Shown piece after piece: positions 1 to 11,000 of a DNA stretch of 64,000 bases. This DNA comes from Alentia gelatinosa (lineage: Eukaryota; Annelida; Polychaeta; Phyllodocida; Polynoidae), in assembly GCA_950022655.1 (NCBI GenBank), contig OX465579.1, positions 78,007,193 to 78,071,192 of the forward strand, read 5' to 3'. A program made the translations under genes and the position numbers. Under the pieces are notes generated by a model. That model did no database searches and was not told the origin of the DNA. It saw only the letters and a list, made by a program, of their open reading frames with translations. The stretch's first letter is position 1; each line of letters opens with the position of its first letter.

Positions 1-125
1 TGGAGTATAATGCCTCAAGGCATTCCCGTGGCTACCACAGCATGGTGCCTCCAGGCATTCCCATGATTACCACATCATGATGATTCCAGGTATTCCCGTG
101 TCTACAGCAGTATTATTCCAACATT
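1..125 (+). repeat. Degenerate minisatellite related to the 34.9-kb array
   Basis: About three units containing CCAGGCATTCCC and CACAGCATGGTGCCTCC, clearly related to the 35-bp unit at 34905-35610. Confidence 0.6.
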
Positions 126-1313
126 TTGACAATATACAAGGAGCATATGATTTTTTGAATTAGAATGATGAAATGCCATCAACTACCATGGCATAATAAT
201 AAAATCATATTGTAAAGATCCAGTCTCTACACTCTTACCGTGATCAATTATATTGTGTCTTGATGTTGTCCTTATGGCAGCCACGGAATGATTGACATGT
301 TTACCCTCATTATCGCCTGGCCACTTGGGGGCAGGGCATGCTTATATGACATGCGAGTTGTTAGTGACGCAAGTGGCCCTCCTGGCATGTGCAACAGACC
401 AGAATGAGACTGGTTAATCCTCATTTGCTTCAACAGCCAATCCCAGGATGGCCCTGAACCAAGATGACATCTGCTGACTCTATATATAGGCTGAAGAATC
501 TGTCATTAAGATCAGTTGAATTCTTGACTTATGGTAGTACCTAGTACACTTGTGTTAGAGTTCTTACTCCCTTACTCTTAAGGTGTAAACCTGGCTAGTC
601 TAGGCCTCTAGGCTTTACAACATGACCTTTCTGGATTTAAGTGTCTGCTACAAGGAAAAGGTTTAGATTCTTCTTGATTCCCATTCAACATATCATTCTA
701 TACCAGTGAAAATACCATTAATAGTTACACACTGCTACTCCCTAAACCCTATGTAGTGTTTCTATAAAGGAAATTATAGACTGACTTTTGCTCCCTATCT
801 AATGAGCTTAAATAAACCTTTGTTTGTAAATAACAACGCAACTAAAACAGTCATTGAAATCCCAATATCGTAATATTGCATCATTTCCAACGTTAACTAA
901 GTTTGCTTTGATATATATGCCAGATATCATGATAATGGGCTTGTTACTGCTTCTCTGTTTTTATAACAAAACAGTCCATTTTAACTTCTACTATGAGTAC
1001 AACAAACGTTAAGGTATCAATATGATTGTAAGAGAATTCCCTACTTGATTAAACTGAGTTTAGATTTTGCTTCTACATAGAATTGTCACTCATTTTCTAG
1101 TAATCTTGTTTCATTTTAAGATTAGTTCTTAAAAAATATGTCAATTATCAAAACAGATTGATTATCTACATAAATTCAATATATGAATACAACAAAGCCC
1201 TGTCTGCTGGGGTGGACAGCAATTATCAATCTGTTCACCCTCTTGGTCGCCTTGCCTCCTCGTGATGCAGACCGGATATGCTTGCATGCAAGCATAACAA
1301 AAGCGACCAGGGT
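126..1313. other. Intron, no recognisable feature
   Basis: AT-rich sequence between the partial minisatellite and the SINE. I see no exon, ORF or repeat structure here. Confidence 0.5.
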
Positions 1314-1640
1314 GGGGAGATAGCTCAGTGGTAAAGAGCACTGGACTTGTAATTCCAAGGTTGTGAGACTTTGTTGATTCAAGTCCCACTGCAGCCACTT
1401 TTCTCCTTCATCCCCAGGAGTGGTAGGTTCACTACTATATCAAAGGCCAATCCTTTTCATACCATGTCTATGTGGTGTGGGAAGTAAAAGAACTCTCACC
1501 TTGGTAAATGTGTAGGGGTGAGACTTCTACCTAAATTCATTACATAGATTCGATAACCACCCTTGTGGTGTAAAAGAACCTTGAGAAAGTCTGGTGAGAA
1601 CCTGCAATGGTTACCTATACTTTAAATCAAACCAACAAGC
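1314..1640 (+). mobile_element. tRNA-derived SINE
   Basis: Positions 1314-1398 look like a tRNA: A box TAGCTCAGTGG, a TGT-type anticodon loop (CTTGTAA) and B box GATTCAAGTCC, ending in a cloverleaf-like 3' arm. An unrelated body without coding potential continues to about 1640. A and B boxes would be an internal RNA polymerase III promoter. The 3' boundary is uncertain. Confidence 0.6.
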
Positions 1641-1861
1641 CAGACTTATTAATATAGTAAAATAAATCCCTGCTATATATCCGAGTGCTGGGTTTAGCTT
1701 TTGGCTTTATCTTTTCGGAGCCTTATTCCTTTTTTTCATTAAATCTTTCTGTGGAAATATATGCACAAAACAGCTAGGCCAAGTACTCGAAAATGTGTTT
1801 GGAAATATCTTATATACATTATGAAGATGATAAACCCAACTATTGATATTGATTCTTTCAG

Positions 1862-2076
1862 GCATGGTTCCGAGTCTGTTCATACTAAACTCCGCCTCTA
1901 ATGGAGACCAGATCCTGCCCGATGTGGCAACCAAGCTGTACTTCGCACTGGGGGTGTATAATTTGGCTGATAATAAAACGATGACAAAGTCAGGCGCCAC
2001 CGTGAACGCCGCCAATTACGAGTTTTACCTGTCTCTGAGACATTCCGCCGGCCACGACGTCAGGCAAATCACCAAT
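1862..2076 (+). CDS. Exon 1 (repeat 1, first part)
   Basis: The acceptor follows a TTCTTTCAG tract and the donor is AAT|GTGAGT. Phase 1 in, phase 0 out. It encodes the N-terminal strands of repeat 1 (LFILNSASNGDQILPD...). The preceding exon, which must supply one base of the first codon, was not found in the 1.86 kb upstream. Confidence 0.75.
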
Positions 2077-5000
2077 GTGAGTCAGCTCTCTGATAGAAAA
2101 CTAGATTAAGACCTAGATTAATGATTTGATGTCCAAGGCTGAAATCATAAATCTTAATTAGCTAAGGGATGTCAGAAGTCTTCTCAATGGTTATCACAAA
2201 TCTGTAGAACTACATTGTAGGGTTAGCTTCTCCTTACTTTCAACAAACAAAATAAGCTGTTGCCCGCAGATTGAATAGTCTTTTTGATGTGGTTTTCAAA
2301 ACTGATATTTTGGTCAGGATTAATGCCCAAGTTGTGTAAATTGACCTTGACACTGTAGTAATCAAATGTAGAGGTTTGAATGTGCTTAAATACTATTTTT
2401 ATGGTAGAAAGAACACGTCATGGATTAGTGATTTGATAAATTAAATGAATAAATTATTTATACTTACCCTCACTTCCACTTGTAGACTAAAGAACAGCCC
2501 AATAACTTTGTCAACGGGCATCAACATCGGACTGAAGACACACTTTCCCTGACTACTTCCATGTACTCCTCGATAAGAGTTGATATGCTGGCGCTGCAAA
2601 CTGACTGTAAAGGTACGTGCAACATTATTAGGATAAATTTTTCCTGTACCTGAATTGAATCTGTTCAGAGATATTTTGGTCGGAAATACTCACTGAGTTC
2701 GATGAACAGATGGAATTCAGGCACACTCACCATCCCTCCTTATTATCCTATGCCAGGATTTTATCAAAACTCCATTATGGTATTTAGGATTTCATTGACT
2801 TTCGACCACCAAATGTCAACATCTGCCTCTCTGTTGCTAATATCAACAAGTCATGTGTATGGAGGGTAGTATGATTTATTATAGTACACTAATGCGAGGA
2901 CGAATGAAATCTATACTGCTAAACGAAACATTCTCACACTAATGATAGAACATCCTGACTATACTGCACATGTTACAAAACAAAATAGTGAATTAAGGTT
3001 TCTACCGAATGAGTCCTCTGCTGAGATCCTTGAATACAATGTTGCCCTGTCACAAAACTGTCACGAAACTATCAGTTTAAAATTGTGTATATATTCAGTA
3101 TATTATTTGACATACAACTTTCGAATGTTCTATTCATTTATGTTCGCTGTGTAATTCATAGCTGTACAAAATGTGAATGGTTTATTTATTTATGTCGAAT
3201 ATGTTATTTAAGAAAGATTATACATTTTGTGAATAGCTTATTTACATTCGTCTGGCTATTTGACAGGATGTATAACTTGTCAATTGTTTATTCCTTTACG
3301 TTTACCATGCTATTTGAAATAGCTTGCACAACTTGTGAAGGTACATCTATTTATTCTCACTATGTTTTTATAAGGACTGCAAAATAATTGAATGGTTTAC
3401 TTATTTACATAACAATAAAACGTGTGAATGGCTTATTTATCTCCGTTCGCTGTGTTATTTGACAGTGGCTTTAGAACTTGTGGATGATTTATCTATTCAT
3501 GTTCACTATGTTATGTGACAGGAACTGCACAACTCATGAATTGTTTGTTTGTATAGGTCCACTTTGTTATTTGACAGAAGCTTTGCAATTTGTGGTTTAT
3601 CTATTTATGTTCACTATACATATGTTATTTGACAGATGCTCGTTACATCTGTATGAGGCTGGAGCGCGGAGATGGAGTAGATGATGCATTCTCAGACAAC
3701 AACATTGACAACACAGCGTGTGAGGACCTGTATCACGGAAACGTGCAATTAGTCTGCAGTCGTGGTAAGTTATTGTCACAGTAGGTAGTATGGCTTACCT
3801 CAAATCTGGAATATTTCCCCATAGACTTAATATTGAGAACTCGTAATCAACGCCTGTTGAACGCCTGGGATTTTGTCACAGAGGTAAGCCCATTTGTCAA
3901 TGTGAGAGGTGAGATGAATTCGGAAACCTCGTTTAAATCGCGTAGTAATTCACATGACTTCGCCTTGTGAATTACTACGCGATTCTAACTCGATAGTATA
4001 TGAGCTCTGACCCAAAACGTTCATAGGTTTCCTCTATAGTAAACCTCCTCCCAGCGGTGAATTCTAGGGGGGGGGGGCAGACAGCCTCTGCCCAGGGTGG
4101 CTCTCCACCACACTAGCATAGTATGATTTGACTATGTATAAAAGAAAAGTTAATGCCTAGATGTGTTTTTATTGATATTTCCAGATTTATATGTGGTGAA
4201 CGGGAGTATTTCTCCCATGTACGCCTCCATCTACTCTGATATAGAGGTGCCTGTGGACTTTGCCGTGTATATTCGCCTCACCGGGCAGCAGTTTGTGCCG
4301 TCTTCCCGCCACCACTTCGGTCTGAAAATAACACTGAGCGACCAGCTGAAACCCGTGCCGTTACAAATAAATCAAGGCAAGGAAATCATCCTCGCGACGC
4401 CAGTGGACTTTCACTATGACAACGCCTCAAACGAAGGTAAGATATGTCTGCGCAAAACTTTCTACAGTTGTTTCATGAATTGTGAATAGAGACAAACCCA
4501 TATAAACAGAATTTGTAAATAGAGGGGAAACCCGTGCCATTGCAGAGAAACAATGTCAAGGAGATCATCGTCGCAATTCTTGACGATTCCCTCTATAATG
4601 TTCAACCCTAAAATGAAGGTAAGACATGTTTATAAGGGAAATTGTCCATATAGGCAATGTTTCATAAATTGTTTATAGACTAGAAAACAGCGCTGTTACA
4701 GATAAGCCAGGGCAGGTAGATCATCCTCGCACAGCCAGACGACTTTCACCACGGCAATGTCTCCAAAGAAGATAAGACATGTTTACGTTGGAAATTATCC
4801 ACATATTTTGTAAACAGAGAGGAAGCCAGATATTCCACACCAAGGAGATTGTCCTTGCCTCACCGGATGACATTCATTAAGACAACACCTTGAATGAAGA
4901 TAAAATACGTTTACAGAGAAAATGTCTTGACAATTTGTGAATTGTGACAGGAAACCATGCTTCTACACTTAAACCAGGGCAAGGAGATCATCCCAGGTGG

Positions 5001-8000
5001 CTCCAGGTAGCTTTCTGTATGACAACGCCTGAAACAAATTTAAGACATGTTTATGCAGCAAGTGTTCCAATGCAGATAATTTTTAGTGCAATTATGTGTT
5101 ACCTTCGTTGGAAGCATTGTCATGATGAATGTTATCTAGCAGTACAATGAGGGTCTCCTTGCTTTGGTTTTTTTTTTTTTTTTAAACATTTATTTACCCT
5201 GGGTCAGGTTCAATCCGAGGATTGGTTTCAATACCCGCCCAGCTCAGTACATATACATTACTATTTCCAATATTCCATAGTTTTGTGGCAACATATATAC
5301 AACATGATTTACAAAATAAATAGGTAGACTATCAATGACAGTTTCTTTAGGAAGTTCAGGGGTTCTGTGGCTTTTCCAGGCCTATGCCCTGCTTTAAGTA
5401 GGTCCAATGAGAAACATAAATCTTGACAGCGCGGATGAAAGAAAAACATTTTTTTTTGCTTCAGAAAATCTCTTTAAATATCAAGGTACAGTGATCAAGG
5501 TACTTTTAGGTGTAAATAAGCCTTCTGAGATTTCTTAAAGTCAGTTAGATTGTCTATATTCCTTGTGTTTGATGGCAGTGAGTTCCACAAGATTGCTCCA
5601 TGATACATTATGTTCCTTTTATAAGTGTCTGTACGGGGTGGATTAACTTTAAACGTTGGAGCCATACTCGCTCGTGTATGTCGAGTATGTTCTTGAAGCA
5701 GTACATTTTCATTCAGTTTTGTATACATATAACACAATACATGCATTTGACGTCGGTCATTCAGATAAGGTAGTTTGGCAGATCGATGCAACGTGATTAT
5801 GTGAGTACAAGGGTGGGCATTGAATACGGAGTGCAAGGCTGCATTTTGCAGGACTTGCAGCTTTTGCTTTTCTTGGAGATTACAATTAGCATATAATATG
5901 TCTCCGTAGTCAATGATCGGCATTAACATTGATTTGTATACTACAAGAGCCGCATCCTGGGTAATGTAAGGTCTGATTTTTTTGAGTAGAAAGATTTTAT
6001 GAAGTATTTGGTTTGTCAAATTACCAAGGTGTGCTTTGTAGTTCAGATGTTGGTCAAGTGCCACACCCAGGTACTTGTAGGAGGGCACCCAGTGTATTTG
6101 CTCATTGTTCAATTTCAGCGAACAATCGTCCCGGTTATTCCTTATTATTCTCTGTGTGGTACCATATATAACTGCTTTAGTCTTTTTAGCATTTATTGTT
6201 AGCTTATTTCTTTCACACCAGAGTTCGATTCTGTCTAGGTCAGTCTGTATTGATTTTATTAACTCGGGTAGATTGTTCCCTGATCTAAAAATCACAGTGT
6301 CATCTGCGTACAGCAGGCACTGGGTGCCCTGTAGGCCCATATCCCCCCCCCATGCAGGATTCTATGTCGTTTATGTAGGTGATAAAAAGCAAAGGACCAA
6401 GGATTGACCCCTGTGGAACTCCACAGGTGATCATGCCTTTCTTTGATCTGATGTTATTAGCAAGTGTTGTTTGTGTTCTGTCACTTAGATAGCTATTGAA
6501 CCAATTTAGAATTTGTCCAGAAATACCTAATTTGTCTAATTTATTTATAAGAATGTCGTGGTTTATTGTGTCGAAAGCTTTTCTAAAATCGATATATGTA
6601 CAAATGGTCAGCTGGTTCTTATTTATTGCATTAAAAATATGGTTTGTTAAAGAGGCAACAGTGTCTATAGTACAATGATTTTTCCGAAATCCATTTTGTA
6701 TCTTAGTTAGTAAGTTATTATCGTCTAAGTGTCCTATTACTCGTTCATGCATTACTTTTTCTATAACTTTTCCGGGCAGTGGGAGTAGGGATATGGGCCT
6801 CAGGTTATTCACATCACAGCTGTTTCGTTCCTTTTTCAATGGGATCACAATCGCATCCTTCCATAAGTCGGGAAAGACCCCTGACTCGAAAGACTTGTTC
6901 AATAAATATGTAAATTGTGCGACCAGCGCCAACAAAGCATCCTTTAAGTAGATTGTCGATAGGTTCTTTATTGCAGAGGATTTTGTGACATCAATGGCTT
7001 TAAGTATTTTCGTTACTTCATCTTCTGTTGTGGTAATATGGGATAATTTGTTCGCGCTGATCTTTCCTTCGTATATCCAAGGTTTTGTTTGGGAGCTTGC
7101 CAGTTTCGGCCCTATTTCGGTGAAAAAAGTATTTATATAATCAGGAATTTCGAGAGCTGGTAGGTATTCTTGGGTGTTTTCTTGTTTTAGTTTAATTTCT
7201 TCATCACTGTTCTTTTTCCCTTTTACAAGACCCGAAATAGTGTTCCAGAATTTTTTAGAGTTGTTTTGATTATCTTCGAGTGACTGCTTTACATAGTTAC
7301 ATTTTGCTTGTTTAATTTGTTTGTTAGCTTTATTGCGAGCTATTCTGGCAAGGTCCCAATCCTGGTCTAGTTTTGTCCTTTTGGCCCTATTAAGCAATCT
7401 ATCCCTATCCTTGATAATTTCTAAGACTTCATTCGTAATCCATACCTCACCTATAGATCTCACCCTATATTCCCTTATGGGGCAAAGTCGATCCAAGTGG
7501 ATCATTATTTTGTTCTTCATAGTGTTCCAAAGTTCGTTTGGGTCGAGGGTATTATAATATTCGTGCCAGTTTTCGTTCGTAAGATGTTGCGTAAAAAGAT
7601 CTTTATCATATTTACGGTTAGATCGGCCGAAGAAAGTAACTTTTTCATAATTCGCCTTTGGTTTGGCTCTTATTACGAAGATTCCCTCATGATCGCTGAT
7701 TTTTGTTCCAGTAAGTCCCGATTTTGTGATATTATTAGTGTTTGTGAGGATTTGATCAAGACAACTATCCTTTTGCCCATGTCTGGTTGGTTTATCTATT
7801 AGTTGTGGTAACCCGCTTGTTCTTTCAAATTGTTTAAGCTCTTTAAATTGTTGATCTTTTTTGTCCATATAGTCGATATTAATGTCCCCGATAATAAATA
7901 AGTCTATTTCTTTGTTTGTTGTCAGTTCATTTACAATACGGTCTATCTTTGATAGAAAATAGGTACAGTCTCCTTTTGGTGGGCGGTAGATGGTATTTAA

Positions 8001-11000
8001 TATGATCTTCCTGGTTTTGGGCAAACTTACTTCTATCCAAAGCGATTCTGCGTTACTAGTACTTTCATTATAATGCGAGTGTTTGAATATATCAACTTTT
8101 ATGCTTTTCTTGTAATAGACTCCTACACCCCCGCCCTGTTTAATTGTGTTCTTCCCAGGGTCGCTCCAATTTCTGTCAAGTCTTATAAAGTTATATCCGG
8201 GCAGATCTATCAGGTGGGTAGGCATGTCATCCCTAAGCCATGTTTCGGATATACAAAGGATATCTATATCTGAGTCAGATATCATACAATGGATAATATC
8301 AATCTTTGACCACAAACTACATGCATTGTAGTGAACAATCTTAATGCCACGCTCTGATTTGTCAGAGAGTTCAATCATTGTCAAAGAAAATTAATACATA
8401 ATATACAGTAATTTGTTTGGTTAATATAGAAATACGAAAATTCTTATGGACCAAGTGCAGGATCCTACCTGTATATACCACAGTTCCTACCCTTATTCCA
8501 GGTAAATAGAAAAATATATTTACAATCATCACCGCTTCGGCATTCATGGCCGCGGTGTAATCAAAATGTTTCGTGCTTAGGTTTGACATGAAAAGTCTAA
8601 CCAAGGGTACTTATAAGTCAACATTGCAAGTGAGAACAAGTCAGTATACAATTGTTATTTGTTTAGTTTACAGGTCTCCCTTATGGGACGGGCCTGTAGT
8701 ATACTACCATCAAGTTTATGTCAAAACCTATGTGCGTTTCGCTAAAGGTGTGCTATTCCAGCCACGAGATAGGCCACGGGGTCTCTCTTATGAGACGGGC
8801 CCCGCCGCTCTATCCGCGTTGGGTGCAGTGCCAGGGGGCAATTTGAAGATGTGCGCAATACATTTTGACCAATATACCAATAAATCTGATTTGGGGTGAA
8901 GACCGTCATACAGTCTCCCGTAGGTATTGAAGTATGTATTGCCTAGTTTAAAGTGAATAGTCGAGTGTACTCGTGGTCCGATAAAATTGTTCTCTTTGTT
9001 TAAGATTGCTATTGTGTGGTTTAGCGCTTTCACACTGTCATTTATTATGATCTGATCGGAGTCTATTTCAGGGTAAAGAGGTGCTTTGGTAAAGATGTTG
9101 TATACCCGCAAGTCAATTCCTATGAGGTAACTAAAAATAACATGGCCGGCGTGGGATTCTAGGACTTGCCGTGCAGCAAGCAATTCATTTGTTATTGAGT
9201 CAACTGTTTGCCCAACGTCGCCGTATGCAGCCTTGACTGTTCGTTGCTTATTTCTTGTGGTCAGGTTGTTTATCCCTGCCATTAAAATAATAAAGTCAGG
9301 TTGCCTACCTTGTCTTGTGGATGAGTTTAGAAAATGGTTTACCGCCTTGTCGATGGTCGCACCCCTCACCGCATGTACAGACACCGAGTTTCTGGACATA
9401 AATTCCGGTTGAGTTCGTTCCAGGTGTGGGCTCAGTTTAGAACCACGGGAGTCGGTTAACAATATTATTTCCATAGTGTCGGTTGGAACTTGCTTCTTGT
9501 CTATGTGTTAACGCCGTCTCGAATCTTCTCCAAGAGTTGCCCTAGGTAGTTCTTGCCTTTGATCGTAGTGAAGTCGATTTCACCCTTCCTTCTTAGTGGT
9601 AGACCGCAGCCATACACTAGGTCACCGGTGGCTTCGTATAAGTGGCCTGTATATTTACTTAGCTTGGTCATGAGGTCTGGATTCTGGTCAAACTTGGCTT
9701 GTACGATTTTTTTCATGCAGTCTTCTTTCATATTCTGCCATACCGGTAGTTTCTTGATCGTTTTTCCTAGTTGTTTTGCTTTGTAAGCATCTGCGCACTT
9801 GGTTAACTGCGGGATTAGTTCTGACTGCCCACTATGGAAAGCCTGCTCTGCCACATAGGCAGCCTCAGCTGATTGAAATTTTCCTCGTTGAGTCTCAACC
9901 GCCACCGGGTAGAGGTTAGAGAAAAAGGCATGGTGGCCTTGGAAGGCATAACCGTCCTTTGTTTCCGCGATTTTAACATTTTCCAATTGCAGCTCTTTGG
10001 GTAGAAGGTGTAGTTGTGTCACAGAGTATCGTTTATCCCTAAGGTTGAGGCTCATGCCCCTGATTTTGCACTCTATTTTTAGTACTTTTGCCCTGTCTGC
10101 TATTTCTTTAAGATCTCTCTTCATTCTGGCATCTTCTGGGGATAGATCGTCGTTCACATGGACGTTTCTGTAATTTTCATCTCCTTTTAACTTATGTACA
10201 TTACGATATATTGCCCCTTTTTGTGTAGACGATTTTAGTTTCATCATTATAGGTCTCGGTCTCGCGTCTGGTTGAGGGTCCTGAGTTTGTTGGCCAATGC
10301 GATAGCATGCTTCAATTTCACCCACGTTAAACCCTGTTCCCAGAGTGTTTAGAAATTCGTCACAGTCCGTCCGTACATGTTTTCTTGTTTCTTTCAGACC
10401 TTCTAGAATGATGTTGTTTCTACGTTTGTCATCGTTTGTTTTTTTCATAAAGTCTTTAAGTTCAGTTATATCTTCTGCTTGGGCTTCAAATTTTACATCG
10501 TGCTCGTCTATTTTTTCAGAGTTTGTACTAACTTGGCTCGCCATAGCGTCTAGTTCAGCCTTCATTTGGATGTTTTGATTTTTGATCTCACCTAGCGTGC
10601 CGTTTATGTCATCAAGAGCCTTTTTAGTTGATTCCTTATGTTCAGACAGGCCTTTGTTCATCGTTTGGAGGAGTTCCCAGACTTCGTCGAGTGTTTTTGT
10701 GCTCTTCTTCCCGTCCGCCTTCGCCGCCATGTTGGAAGATCGTGTTACAGGTGAGTCCGGTGGGGTATTTTGCTCGTTTTTGGCCGATCGAGTTGATTTT
10801 GGGGGCATTCCTAGTATTTGTTCTTTCCAGGTGATGTTTACAAGCCTTGATTGACTTGCCGTTCACCGCTGTGTCAACTTAATCCTTGTTTTTTCGATCA
10901 CTTTATACCCTGCGTGCGTTAGCGCGTCCTCCCGCTTACATGCCGAAGATGTGTTTTGTAGCAGCAATTCATAAAACAACTGCCCCTAAGATGACGATCT

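Larger units (their letters stand above)
5167..10950 (-). mobile_element. LINE element 1: CR1/L2/Jockey-like non-LTR retrotransposon with NADAR and SGNH modules
   Basis: A long antisense element lies in the intron between exons 4 and 5. In its own direction it has a 5' leader, ORF1 with coiled coil and C-terminal NADAR domain (10808-9501), an SGNH hydrolase ORF (9474-8788), a 400-bp spacer, ORF2 with endonuclease and reverse transcriptase (8384-5495, one frame change), a 3' UTR and an A tail (the T run at 5167-5183). It interrupts the exon-4-derived repeat array. I could not find a target-site duplication; the 5' edge is between about 10,870 and 11,030. The ORFs are almost intact, so it is young. 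Clade placement rests on RT motifs only. Confidence 0.85.

Noticed and set aside
1314..1398. A functional tRNA-Thr gene
   Set aside because: A and B boxes are present but the stems look imperfect and a SINE body follows; a SINE head is more likely.
6343..6351. Programmed frameshift in LINE 1 ORF2 as a firm claim
   Set aside because: A one-base homopolymer error or mutation explains it more simply; kept only as a question.
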